Both the position numbers and the translations under genes were made by a program. 64,000 bases of DNA from Sulfurimicrobium sp964552675 (GTDB lineage: Bacteria > Pseudomonadota > Gammaproteobacteria > Burkholderiales > Sulfuricellaceae), in the NCBI GenBank assembly GCA_964552675.1, contig CAZKHJ010000010.1, positions 1 to 64,000 on the forward strand, in the 5' to 3' direction. A model generated the notes under the pieces. The model searched no databases and had not been told where the DNA came from. It worked only from the letters and a program-made list of their open reading frames with translations. Below are positions 25,979 to 34,924 of the stretch, piece by piece; positions within the stretch are counted from its first letter, which is position 1, and every line of letters begins with the position of its first letter.

Positions 25979-27663
25979 GCAAATCACCCCGATCTGGCCG
26001 CCTGGCGCGGCAAACCCTGTATCTGAGCGCAGCCTGTTGTGGACTGGCAATGGCCGAAGGCGTGGAACAGGTGGAGCGCGGCGGCGTGTCCCGGCCCCCT
26101 TTGCCCGCCTATCAGCAGCCTGCCACACCACGCTTCACCCTGCCGCCACTCGCCCCCGTGCCGGAACAGGGCGCCCCCTCCACCGGGGTGCGGGTTCTGG
26201 TGCGCACCATCCGGCTGGAGGGCCATTCCGCGCAATTCGATGCGGATCTGCGCCAGATTGCAGGCGCTTATGAAAACCGGGTGCTGGGTTCGGACGACCT
26301 GCAACTGCTGCGTCACCAGCTCACCCTGTATTACGTCAACCGCGGCTACATCAACTCGGGCGCGCTGCTGTCGGATCAGGAAATCAGGGATGGCGTGGTC
26401 ACCCTGCGCATCGTCGAGGGCAAACTCAAGCATATCGAAGTTACCGGCCAGCAGCGCCTGCGGCCGGATTACATCAGCAGCCGGATCGAACCCGGCGCCC
26501 GCCCCCCGCTCAACATTGGCGAATTGCAACAGCAGCTGCAGCTTCTGCAGCAGGGGGGACTGATCGAGCGCCTCAATGCCGAACTCCTGCCCGGGGTCGA
26601 GGCTGGCGACAGCGTGCTCAAGGTCGCAGTGCAGGAAGCCCGCCCCTATCAGCTGACCGCTTCCTTCAGCAATCACCGCTCCCCCAGCGTGGGCGCCTAC
26701 CGCCCCGAGCTCTATGGCATTCACCGCAATCTGAGCGGGCGCGGCGACACCATCGAGGCACGCTATGGCATCAGCGAAGGGCTGGACGACTATCTGCTGG
26801 GCTATGCACTGCCACTCAATGCAAGCGATACCACGCTGACGCTGCGTTATTCCCGCAGCGACTCGCTGGTGGTGGAAGCGCCTTTCAAGAATCTGGACAT
26901 CGAAAGCCAGACCACCACCGAATCCATTGGCGTCAGCCACCCCCTGTGGCGCACCCTGACCGGCGCATTCACACTGGGATTGAATTATGAACACCGCACC
27001 AGCAACACCTGGCTGCTGGGTGTGCCGTTCTCCTTTTCCGGCGGCATTCCCGAAGGAAAAAGCGCAGAACATGTGTGGCGTTTTTCCCAGGACTGGCTAT
27101 CACAGGGCCCCGACCAGGTCATTGCCCTGCGTTCGACCATCAGCCTTGGCTCAAACAATGCCCTGCCACAGGAAAACGGCATCGGCCCGGAACAGAACTT
27201 CCTCACCTGGCTCGGCCAGTTCCAGTGGGCAAAACGTCTGGCCAACCATTCCCAGACGCTGTTCCGCCTCGACGCCCAGATCAGCCGCGATGCCCTGTTG
27301 CCCATGGACAAGTTCGGCCTGGGCGGAGCCACCAGCATACGCGGCTACCGTGAAAACCAGCTTTTGCGTGACAAGGGCCTGGTGGCTTCGCTGGAATACC
27401 GTATGCCGGTATTTGCCGGCGAGGGAGGGGAAAGCCGCTGGCAACTTGCCCCGTTCATTGATTACGGCCGTGGCTGGAACGTCGATGGCAGCGCCGCGAT
27501 CCCCGCCAGCATCTCCAGTATCGGACTCGGCCTGCTATGGAATCCGGACCAGAAAACCCAGGCCCAGCTCTATGCCGCCAAGGCGCTGCGCAACGTGCAG
27601 AACCCCGGCCATGATCTCCAGGACGCAGGCATCCACTTCCTGATCAGCCGCCAGATTTTTTGA
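25975..27663 (+). CDS. TpsB outer-membrane transporter (ShlB/FhaC/HecB family)
   Basis: 562-residue Omp85-superfamily pore that exports the TpsA. A signal segment is followed by a proline-rich stretch, two POTRA domains (about 75-150 and 150-222) and a 16-strand barrel (about 225-562). The loop-6 motif S-I-R-G-Y is at 454-458 within G-G-A-T-S-I-R-G-Y-R-E-N, and the chain ends in Phe as outer-membrane barrels do. The ATG at 25975 overlaps the TpsA stop (ATGA), so pore and cargo are made together. Confidence 0.93.
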   Translation: MSKSPRSGRLARQTLYLSAACCGLAMAEGVEQVERGGVSRPPLPAYQQPATPRFTLPPLAPVPEQGAPSTGVRVLVRTIRLEGHSAQFDADLRQIAGAYENRVLGSDDLQLLRHQLTLYYVNRGYINSGALLSDQEIRDGVVTLRIVEGKLKHIEVTGQQRLRPDYISSRIEPGARPPLNIGELQQQLQLLQQGGLIERLNAELLPGVEAGDSVLKVAVQEARPYQLTASFSNHRSPSVGAYRPELYGIHRNLSGRGDTIEARYGISEGLDDYLLGYALPLNASDTTLTLRYSRSDSLVVEAPFKNLDIESQTTTESIGVSHPLWRTLTGAFTLGLNYEHRTSNTWLLGVPFSFSGGIPEGKSAEHVWRFSQDWLSQGPDQVIALRSTISLGSNNALPQENGIGPEQNFLTWLGQFQWAKRLANHSQTLFRLDAQISRDALLPMDKFGLGGATSIRGYRENQLLRDKGLVASLEYRMPVFAGEGGESRWQLAPFIDYGRGWNVDGSAAIPASISSIGLGLLWNPDQKTQAQLYAAKALRNVQNPGHDLQDAGIHFLISRQIF

Positions 27664-27669
27664 ATCGGC

Positions 27670-28233
27670 TTATCTGCCCCTTGCCCAAGGGTGGGGAGGC
27701 GCTTCGGGCGCGGGGGTTTCCGGCGCGCTCTCGGCATCCGCTGCCCTCGGTTTGGGCATCATGGATTTCAGCGGTGCATTTTTCGGATAGCCGGCAGCAT
27801 CCAGCGCGGCATCCCAGGCGCCCTTTTCATATCCCTTGCTCACTGTGCTGCCCACTACCAGCACCGGCACGAACGCCGCACCGACCAGTTTTTTCAGCGC
27901 CTCGGCATCCGCAGGCGTGGTTTGCGGATTTTTCCCGGTATAGGGAATGCCGCGCTTGCTCAGGTGCTCCCGCGCCTGGGTGCAGGGTTCGCCGCAGTCA
28001 TTGGCGTACAGGGTAACGGGCGAGTTTTTTACCGCCTGCTGGGTGGCATAGGGCAGCTGCGAGGTCTCGATGATGCTGCTGCTCAGTTTTTTCTCTTCGA
28101 CTTTTTTGGCGCTGGCGGGCGGCGGCTGGTCGGTATAGTGGACCTTGCCGTCAGCATCCACCCAGCGGTACAACTCAGCCGCCTGAACCAGGCTGGCGGC
28201 AAGACAGCATGACAACAAAAAAAAGAATCGCAT
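27670..28233 (-). CDS. DUF4124 and glutaredoxin-like exported protein
   Basis: 187-residue protein with a signal peptide (1-19), a DUF4124 segment (L-Y-R-W-V-D-A-D-G-K-V-H-Y-T-D, about 22-36) and a thioredoxin-fold domain (about 72-145) with a C-G-E-P-C motif in place of the usual C-x-x-C. The last 40 residues are proline/alanine-rich. Likely periplasmic, possibly redox-active, although the three-residue cysteine spacing is unusual. The ATG at 28233 is chosen because an AGGGAG ribosome site precedes it; a GTG two codons upstream is too close to that site. It converges on TpsB with only a few bases between. Confidence 0.75.
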   Translation of the reverse strand: MRFFFLLSCCLAASLVQAAELYRWVDADGKVHYTDQPPPASAKKVEEKKLSSSIIETSQLPYATQQAVKNSPVTLYANDCGEPCTQAREHLSKRGIPYTGKNPQTTPADAEALKKLVGAAFVPVLVVGSTVSKGYEKGAWDAALDAAGYPKNAPLKSMMPKPRAADAESAPETPAPEAPPHPWARGR

Positions 28234-28277
28234 GACCACTCCCTAACAATCAGCTGGCATAAACACAGCCAAGTCTA

Positions 28278-28523
28278 TCACTCCAGCCATTCGACCAGAT
28301 AGTACAGCCGGAATCCTTCCGATGAACGCGAGGGGCCAAGCACGCGGCCAGGGTACAGATGTTTTGCCGTATCGGCGCCGCTGCGCGCCTCCGCCTCGCC
28401 CTCCACCAGTTGCACGCAATTTTCCGGAAAACGGCTGCGCTTGCGCTGCGGCGAATAAATCAGGGCGTAATGTTCGCTGACCACCCGGCCACCCGGGTCA
28501 TAAAAGATGTTCTTGACCGGCAT
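28278..28523 (-). CDS. Small hypothetical protein
   Basis: 81-residue protein, no signal peptide, no recognised domain. It is rich in charged residues and ends in W-L-E. The start lies 10 bases after the pap stop, so it is probably part of that transcription unit, but no role can be assigned. The only ribosome-site-like sequence is AGGTG about 7 bases upstream. Confidence 0.6.
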   Translation of the reverse strand: MPVKNIFYDPGGRVVSEHYALIYSPQRKRSRFPENCVQLVEGEAEARSGADTAKHLYPGRVLGPSRSSEGFRLYYLVEWLE

Positions 28524-28533
28524 GCCAGGGCAC

Positions 28534-30036
28534 CTATTTCTTTTGCAGGCTTTTCAGTTTGCTTTCTATCCGTCCGCACAAGGTTTTCAGCACCTTGATG
28601 CGGGCAAAATTCTTGTCGTTGGCCTCTACTAGCGTCCACGGGGCATTTTCGGTGCTGGTGCGGTCCACCATGTCGCAGATGGCCTGCTCATAGGCATCCC
28701 ATTTTTCGCGGTTGCGCCAATCCTCATCGGTGATCTTGTAACGCTTGAAACCGGTTTTCTCGCGTTCCTTGAAGCGCCTGAGCTGCTCGTCCTTGCTGAT
28801 GGTCAGCCAGAATTTCACCACCACGATATTGTGGCGGGTCAGCTGCGCCTCGAAATCGTTGATCTCGCTGTAGGCACGCATCCAGTCCGCTTCGGAGCAG
28901 AAACCCTCAACCCGCTCCACCAGCACCCGCCCATACCAGGAGCGGTCGAAAATCGTCACCCGCCCCTTGCGCGGAATATGCCGCCAGAAACGCCACTGGT
29001 AGGGCTGGGCACGCTCTTCCTCGGTCGGCGCGGCAATCGGCACGACCTGGTAGATTCGGGCGTCCAGCGCCCCGGTAATGCGGCGGATGCTGCCCCCCTT
29101 TCCTGCCGCATCGTTGCCCTCGAATACCGTGATGACGGTGATGTCGCAAAATCTGGGGTCGCGCGTCAGCAAGGCCAGCTTGCCCTGGTATTTCTCCAGT
29201 TCCTCCTCGTACTTCTTTTTTTCCAGCTTCTGGGTGAGATCCAGGGTTTTGAGAATATGCAGATTGTCGATCGAGGGCAGCAGCGGCGGAGCATAGACCT
29301 CGGCCGGTTTGCGGTCCGACTCGTCGAGACGCTTGCGGATGGTTTCCAGAATCATCTTGCCGATGGTCAGGCTGCGGTAGCGCGGATCCTCCCCTTCCAC
29401 GATATACCACGGCGCTTCCGCCGTGCTGGTATGGCGGATCACCGCCTCGTTCACGGTGCGGAACTTGTCATACAGCCGGAAGTGCTCCCAGTCGCGCTCC
29501 GTCACGCGCCAGCGGGTCTTGGGATCCTTTTCCAGCGCCTTGAGGCGCTTCTCCTGTTTGTCCTTGGACAGGTGCAGCCAGAACTTGATGATCAGTGCCC
29601 CCTCGTCGGTAAGCATCTTCTCCAGCCGCTTGGCGCGTTCCAGGCTCTGGTCGAGATCGGCGGTCTTGGTGACGCCATTGACGCGGTTGAGAACCGGCCA
29701 GGTGTACCAGGAGCCGAGAAACACGCCAATTTTCCCCTTGGGCGGGAGCGCGCGCCAGAAGCGCCACATCATCGGCCGGTCGAGTTCCTCGTCGGACGGC
29801 TCGCCCATGCCGTGGGACTGGACATGGCGCGGATCCATCCACTCGTTGAGCAGATTGACGGTTTCGCCCCGCCCCGCCCCATCCACGCCGCCCAGCAGGA
29901 CGATAACCGGAAACTTGCCGCTCTGGGCCAGATCGAGCTGCGCATCCAGAAGCGCTTCGCGCAGCAGGGGCACTTCCTTGTCATAAGTCGCCTTGTCGAT
30001 CTTGTGGCCCAGTTCCGCCGATTCAAACATGATCAT
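28534..30036 (-). CDS. pap: Polyphosphate:AMP phosphotransferase (PPK2 class II)
   Basis: 500-residue enzyme made of two PPK2 domains. It transfers phosphate from polyphosphate to AMP, giving ADP. The first P-loop is degenerate, G-G-V-D-G-A-G-R-G-E at about 49-58, while the second, E-G-N-D-A-A-G-K-G-G at about 306-315, looks catalytic, as in other two-domain members. Start: ATG at 30036 preceded by AAGGAAGGGG; an in-frame ATG two codons later is possible. It is a separate unit about 260 bases downstream of dgkA, but near ppk1, so this locus can both make and use polyphosphate. Confidence 0.92.
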   Translation of the reverse strand: MIMFESAELGHKIDKATYDKEVPLLREALLDAQLDLAQSGKFPVIVLLGGVDGAGRGETVNLLNEWMDPRHVQSHGMGEPSDEELDRPMMWRFWRALPPKGKIGVFLGSWYTWPVLNRVNGVTKTADLDQSLERAKRLEKMLTDEGALIIKFWLHLSKDKQEKRLKALEKDPKTRWRVTERDWEHFRLYDKFRTVNEAVIRHTSTAEAPWYIVEGEDPRYRSLTIGKMILETIRKRLDESDRKPAEVYAPPLLPSIDNLHILKTLDLTQKLEKKKYEEELEKYQGKLALLTRDPRFCDITVITVFEGNDAAGKGGSIRRITGALDARIYQVVPIAAPTEEERAQPYQWRFWRHIPRKGRVTIFDRSWYGRVLVERVEGFCSEADWMRAYSEINDFEAQLTRHNIVVVKFWLTISKDEQLRRFKEREKTGFKRYKITDEDWRNREKWDAYEQAICDMVDRTSTENAPWTLVEANDKNFARIKVLKTLCGRIESKLKSLQKK

Positions 30037-30298
30037 CCCCTTCCTTAAGCCGCCAATGCTGCTATCTCACACCCCTTTGCAGCAAAGATCAAGAGGCCGG
30101 ATGGCGAAAGCGTCACGCTGCTGTCACCTTGGCTGTTTAGCATGGCGCATTTCCTGCTGCCGGTTGCAAGCAGGCCATGAATGAATTGGAAAACAAGTCA
30201 GGAATAGTGTTCATGCCGGAGTCCTGAAGCTTTGAACGGCACTTTGCCCCGGCAAGAAGAAGGCTTGATGAAGAAAACGTGATGCTTTGGTGGCAGTA

Positions 30299-30670
30299 TC
30301 AACCGAACAGCACCAGCCCCCAAACGATCACCACATTGAACAGCCCCAGCAACACCGCCGCGCTGCCGGTGTCCTTGGCACGTTTGGCGAGATTGTGGTT
30401 TTCCAGCGAGATACGGTCCACGGTGGCCTCGATGGCGGAATTGACCAGCTCGATGATCAGCACCAGGAAAACGCTCGCCACCATCAGCGCCTTGCCTACA
30501 CCGGGTGCCGGCAGCAACAGGGCAAGCGGAACCAGCAGCAGGGACAACGCCACTTCCTGACGGAAAGCATCTTCGTGCCGATAGGCCGCCTTCAGTCCGG
30601 CGAAGGAATAGTGCATGGCATTCCATACCCGGCGCAGGCCGGTTTTTCCCTTGAAGGGGCTTTCTTCCAT
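30299..30670 (-). CDS. dgkA: Diacylglycerol kinase DgkA
   Basis: 123-residue integral membrane kinase with three helices that recycles diacylglycerol from membrane-derived oligosaccharide or lipopolysaccharide metabolism. The signature E-L-V-N-S-A-I-E-A-T-V-D is present near residue 70 with its catalytic Glu. I start at the ATG at 30670; the open frame extends upstream into the CHAD gene without a ribosome site. It follows the CYTH-CHAD gene by 4 bases, so it belongs to the ppk1 operon. Confidence 0.92.
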   Translation of the reverse strand: MEESPFKGKTGLRRVWNAMHYSFAGLKAAYRHEDAFRQEVALSLLLVPLALLLPAPGVGKALMVASVFLVLIIELVNSAIEATVDRISLENHNLAKRAKDTGSAAVLLGLFNVVIVWGLVLFG

Positions 30671-30674
30671 GGTG

Positions 30675-32198
30675 TTATTTCCAGAAAGGCCGGCAACGGT
30701 AATATTTTTGCCACGCCGCATCCATGCTGGCCAGATGCACGCTCACACCACGCGCGCACCAGCCTGATACGGTGCCAAGCGCCGCCGTATCGGGCACGGC
30801 CAGATGTTGCAGCAGGATCTCGGTGGTCGCCGCATCGTTCAGCACCCCCAGTTCCTCCTGCAACACCGCCAGCGCCCCGATATAGTTGCGCGTCGCCTTG
30901 CGCGGAAACAGCGCGGCAAAAAATTCGGTAGCGTAGCGGAGTTTCTTTACCGCAATACGAACCTCATGGCGCTCTGCGGCAGGCATGTCCAACAGGGCCG
31001 GGCCGTGCTGGTGCAGGGTTTTGTGACAGGCCGCCAGTACCCGCCGCGCCAGTTCAGGAATCGGGGTTTCCAGGCGCTGTTTCTGTGCTTCGCTGGCATG
31101 TTGATGCCAGCCATCGGCCATCAGCCAGGTGCCGAGGCTAAGCAGCATGCGGTCATAGCGGCGCGAACGCAAAGCCAGGTGTGCATCGTTTCTTGCCGCC
31201 GCCTGCGCCTTGCAGGCTTCCTGATACAGGTCCTTCAAACCCTGATCGGCGGGAAACTGGCGCAGGATCGGCGGCAAAGTCTGGGTGACGAACACATCCC
31301 AGTTGCGCGCCGGCCCCATGGTATTGGCCAGCCATTTCAGTTCCTTGGCAACCGGCGCGTAACTTGCCCGCGGGATAGCCGATTTGAATAAAGGCAGTGC
31401 CGAGCGCAAGCGGCGCAGTGCCACCCGGATCTGGTGGATATTTTCCGGATTGTCGCTCACCAGCGCACCTTCCTGGTTGGCAGTCCAGTGGCTGATGCAG
31501 TTCCAGGCAATGGCCTGGAAAGCCTCGGCCACGCTCATTTCCGGGCGGATATCGAGCGCTTCGGCCTTGACTACCAGGGAAGGTCCGGCCTGGCCGAGGC
31601 GGTAACCGCGATCGGCCTTACTGATATTTTCCAGCCGCAGCGGAATACTCTGCTGCAATTCCAGGGCCGCCTGGAACAGCCGTGCCGGCTTGCCCTGCTT
31701 CAATTCCAGCTCGATTTCGCAGAGCGGCGCCAGCTTGCCGCCGCTTTTCACCTCCCCCTGATCCAGGGCCAGCTCCACCTCGTCGCCATCATCCCATTGC
31801 AGCAGCCAGGCAATGCGCCTGAATTCAGTGGTGAAAACCGGCTGCAGGCGGTCGCGCACCGCAGCGGAAGCAAACAGCTTGAGCAGTGCCGGATCGCTGA
31901 TCTTGGTGAGGTCGGGATGATCGTGCGCCACCTCGTCTTCCCACTCGCCGCGCTGATGCAGGCCGGCCCGCACGCCCCCGCCACCCTTCACCGTCTGCAC
32001 CCAGCGGGCACCCACGCGGCGCACGCGCAAGGCGACGCGCTGCTGCCTCAGGGCAAAGTCGGGAGTGTCGAAATAAATGCTATGCAGGTGGCGGGAGTTT
32101 GCCCGGCCAAGGGCATGCTCCCTGATCAGCGGATGACGACGCAGCCGGGCAATATCAGCCGGATTGATGAGCAGCTTGAGTTCGACTTCGGCGGCCAT
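30675..32198 (-). CDS. CYTH-CHAD domain protein (inorganic triphosphatase-like)
   Basis: 507-residue protein. CYTH domain at about residues 1-200, with the E-x-E-x-K motif as E4, E6, K8 and many paired Arg/Lys/Glu residues of the triphosphate tunnel. CHAD domain at about 225-500, a helical bundle rich in conserved His, Arg and Lys residues. CYTH proteins such as YgiF hydrolyse triphosphate; CHAD domains bind polyphosphate and can localise to polyphosphate granules. The ATG at 32198 is chosen because the CYTH motif follows directly. Between ParA and dgkA in the same operon, 2 bases after the ParA stop. Confidence 0.9.
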   Translation of the reverse strand: MAAEVELKLLINPADIARLRRHPLIREHALGRANSRHLHSIYFDTPDFALRQQRVALRVRRVGARWVQTVKGGGGVRAGLHQRGEWEDEVAHDHPDLTKISDPALLKLFASAAVRDRLQPVFTTEFRRIAWLLQWDDGDEVELALDQGEVKSGGKLAPLCEIELELKQGKPARLFQAALELQQSIPLRLENISKADRGYRLGQAGPSLVVKAEALDIRPEMSVAEAFQAIAWNCISHWTANQEGALVSDNPENIHQIRVALRRLRSALPLFKSAIPRASYAPVAKELKWLANTMGPARNWDVFVTQTLPPILRQFPADQGLKDLYQEACKAQAAARNDAHLALRSRRYDRMLLSLGTWLMADGWHQHASEAQKQRLETPIPELARRVLAACHKTLHQHGPALLDMPAAERHEVRIAVKKLRYATEFFAALFPRKATRNYIGALAVLQEELGVLNDAATTEILLQHLAVPDTAALGTVSGWCARGVSVHLASMDAAWQKYYRCRPFWK

Positions 32199-32200
32199 GG

Positions 32201-32815
32201 TCAGCTGCGCGCGGCAACCCATTCGAGCAGCGGCTGCCATTGCTCCACATCACGGACCGCGCGCGAGGGCGGCAAATCAAACAGGCTGACGCCCTCGGTG
32301 GCGCACTGGACATACACCTGGGCATCACGCAGATAGGTCAGTACCGGGAATTCGGCAGCCAGGAGGAATTCCGCCAGCTCGGCCGCCGAGCGGGTGCGCG
32401 GATCCACCCGCATGCCCACCATCGCGACCTGGCTTTTTTCCTTGCGCACCGCCTTTTCCTCGCGCAGCACGCGCAGGAAATCGCCCGTCGCCAGCATGTC
32501 AAAGGCGGAGGGCTGCACCGGCACGATCACCAGTTCAGCCAGTTTCACCGCCGCGGTCAGCTTGTCGCCATGCAGGCCGGCGGGGGAGTCGATCACCATC
32601 CAGTCTGGCTTGAGCGTTTGTTTGCGGGCCTGATGGCTGTAGATGGTTGGCAGGTGCGCCGGGCGGCGCCTGAGCCAGCCCGCCGCCGATTGCTGACGGT
32701 CGAGGTCGGCCAGCACCACCTGCCGTCCCAGGCTGGCAAGGTAACCGGCCAGATGGGTGGCGAGGGTGGTTTTGCCGCTGCCACCCTTGGGGTTGGCAAC
32801 CAGGATGGATTTCAT
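32201..32815 (-). CDS. Orphan ParA/MinD-type ATPase in the ppk1 operon
   Basis: 204-residue deviant Walker A ATPase: K-G-G-S-G-K-T at residues 10-16, with the signature lysine K10, and D-L-D-R after the second strand. It lacks the N-terminal helix-turn-helix of plasmid ParA, and no ParB gene is adjacent. The ATG at 32815 overlaps the ppk1 stop (ATGA); a longer frame adds 14 residues from ppk1. ParA-type ATPases position DNA or other cargo on the nucleoid. With ppk1 upstream and a CHAD gene downstream, polyphosphate-granule placement is an attractive idea, but only inference. Confidence 0.85.
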   Translation of the reverse strand: MKSILVANPKGGSGKTTLATHLAGYLASLGRQVVLADLDRQQSAAGWLRRRPAHLPTIYSHQARKQTLKPDWMVIDSPAGLHGDKLTAAVKLAELVIVPVQPSAFDMLATGDFLRVLREEKAVRKEKSQVAMVGMRVDPRTRSAAELAEFLLAAEFPVLTYLRDAQVYVQCATEGVSLFDLPPSRAVRDVEQWQPLLEWVAARS

Positions 32816-34896
32816 TTCAATGGGATAGGCGTAGCCATGGCCGCCAGCAACTGGCACTGCGCCGACAGGGGTTTGGCACGGCGCGACTGTTTGCGGCGGT
32901 AGGTGCCGTCAGCGCCCATTTCCCAGGTCTGCACGTTGTCCTTGAGATAGGGATCGAGTCCTTCCCTGATTACGCGCTTTTTCAGGCGCGGGTCGAGAAT
33001 GGGGAAAGCCACCTCGATACGGCGGAACAGGTTACGGTTCATCCAGTCGGCGCTGGCAAGGTAAACATCCTGAACACCGTTGTTGCGGAAATAGAAAATC
33101 CGGCTGTGTTCAAGGAAACGCCCGATCACCGAACGCACGTGGATGTTTTCCGATACGCCGGGCACTCCGGGGCGCAGGGCGCACACGCCGCGCACGATGA
33201 GGTCGATCTTCACCCCGGCGCAGGAAGCTTCATAAAGCGCCTCGATCACTTCCGGTTCGAGCAGGGAATTCATCTTGGCAACAATTGCTGCCGGGTGGCC
33301 AGCCTTGGCGTGGCTGATTTCGGCGCGAATCGCCTTGAGCAGCTGGGAGTGCATGGTAAAGGGCGACTGCCACAGATGGGTGTGCTTGGTGGCCTTGCCC
33401 AGTCCGGTCAGTTGCGCAAAGACATCGGATACATCGCTGCAGATATCATCATTGCAGGTAAACAGGCCAAAATCGGTATACAGTTTGGCGGTACGCGGGT
33501 GGTAGTTGCCGGTGCCAAGGTGCACGTAACGGCGCAGGCCGTTTTCCTCGCGCCGCACCACCAGCAGCATCTTGGCATGGGTCTTGTAGCCCACCACCCC
33601 ATATACCACATGCGCGCCGGCATCCTCCAGGCGCGCCGCCCAGTTGATGTTGGCCTCCTCGTCGAAGCGCGCCAGCAATTCCACCACCACGGTCACTTCC
33701 TTGCCGTTCTTGGCGGCATTGATCAGCGCATCCATCAGCACCGATTCCGATCCGGTACGGTATACCGTCTGCTTGATGGCCAGGACATTGGGATCATCCG
33801 CCGCCTGCCGGAGGAAATCGACCACCGGATTGAAGGACTGGAACGGCTGGTGCACCAGCACATCACCGTTGCGAATGGCCTGGAACATGTCCGGCTGCTT
33901 CTCGTCCAGGCACACCGGCAAACCGGGAATGAACGGCGGATATTTGAGGTCGGGGCGGTCGACCCAGTCCGGAATCTGGAACAGGCGCACCAGATTCACC
34001 AGCCCATTGACCTGGTACAGGTCGCCCGGCCCGAGATCGAACTGCCTGAGAAGAAAGTCGGTCATTTCCGGTGAGCAGTTGTCCGCCACTTCGAGCCGCA
34101 CCGCATTGCCGTAATGGCGGTGCGACAGCTCGCCCTGCAGAGCCTGACGCAGGTTGGTCACCTCCTCCTCGTCCACGAACAGGTTGGAGTTGCGCGTGAC
34201 GCGGAACTGGTAGCAGCCCTTCACGTGCATGCCGGAAAACAGCTCGCCGACATGGGCATGGAGGATGGAGGAAAGAAAGACGAAGCCGTACTCGTGGCCG
34301 GCAATTTCCTTGGGCAACTGGATCACCCGTGGCAGCACGCGCGGCGCCTGCACGATGGCGGCATCGGAACTGCGCCCGAAGGCGTCCTTGCCTTCCAGTT
34401 CGACAGCGAAATTCAGGCTCTTGTTGACCACGCGCGGGAAAGGGTGGGCGGGATCGAGACCGATCGGCGTCAGCACCGGCATCACTTCGCGGAAGAAGTA
34501 GGCCCTGACCCACTCGCTCTGTTCCGGGCTCCAGTGGGTGCGGCGCAGGAAGCGGATGTCCTGGCGCGCCAGGGCGGGCAGGATCACCTCGTTGAGCAGC
34601 TTGTACTGCTGTTCCACCAGCACGTGCGCCTCACGGCTCACCTGCTCGAACACCTGGCGCGGCGACATTTTTTCCGGGCCGGTCACAACACTCTTGAACT
34701 TGATCTGTTCCTTGAGGCCCGCCACGCGGATCTCGAAAAACTCGTCCATGTTGCTGCTGACAATGCACAGGAATTTCAACCGCTCCAGCAGGGGATTGGC
34801 TTCATCTGCCGCCTGCTCCAGCACGCGCCGGTTGAAGGCAAGCTGGGACAGCTCGCGGTTGATGAAGTATTCCGGTGCATTGAACCTGGATGTCAT
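32812..34896 (-). CDS. ppk1: Polyphosphate kinase Ppk1
   Basis: 694-residue enzyme that polymerises the gamma-phosphate of ATP into polyphosphate. The catalytic histidine region L-G-T-G-N-Y-H-P and the second phospholipase-D-like histidine region are visible, with S-A-D-W-M-N-R-N near the C-terminus. Full length for the family. It heads an operon with ParA, CYTH-CHAD and dgkA, all tightly spaced or overlapping; the yggX gene upstream on the same strand is 28 bases away. Confidence 0.96.
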   Translation of the reverse strand: MTSRFNAPEYFINRELSQLAFNRRVLEQAADEANPLLERLKFLCIVSSNMDEFFEIRVAGLKEQIKFKSVVTGPEKMSPRQVFEQVSREAHVLVEQQYKLLNEVILPALARQDIRFLRRTHWSPEQSEWVRAYFFREVMPVLTPIGLDPAHPFPRVVNKSLNFAVELEGKDAFGRSSDAAIVQAPRVLPRVIQLPKEIAGHEYGFVFLSSILHAHVGELFSGMHVKGCYQFRVTRNSNLFVDEEEVTNLRQALQGELSHRHYGNAVRLEVADNCSPEMTDFLLRQFDLGPGDLYQVNGLVNLVRLFQIPDWVDRPDLKYPPFIPGLPVCLDEKQPDMFQAIRNGDVLVHQPFQSFNPVVDFLRQAADDPNVLAIKQTVYRTGSESVLMDALINAAKNGKEVTVVVELLARFDEEANINWAARLEDAGAHVVYGVVGYKTHAKMLLVVRREENGLRRYVHLGTGNYHPRTAKLYTDFGLFTCNDDICSDVSDVFAQLTGLGKATKHTHLWQSPFTMHSQLLKAIRAEISHAKAGHPAAIVAKMNSLLEPEVIEALYEASCAGVKIDLIVRGVCALRPGVPGVSENIHVRSVIGRFLEHSRIFYFRNNGVQDVYLASADWMNRNLFRRIEVAFPILDPRLKKRVIREGLDPYLKDNVQTWEMGADGTYRRKQSRRAKPLSAQCQLLAAMATPIPLK

Positions 34897-34924
34897 TGCG
34901 GCCTCGCCTGAAATTTAAGTGAGA

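Noticed and set aside
28831..30048. 405-residue open frame opposite pap
   Set aside because: Antisense shadow of the well-supported two-domain PPK2 gene.
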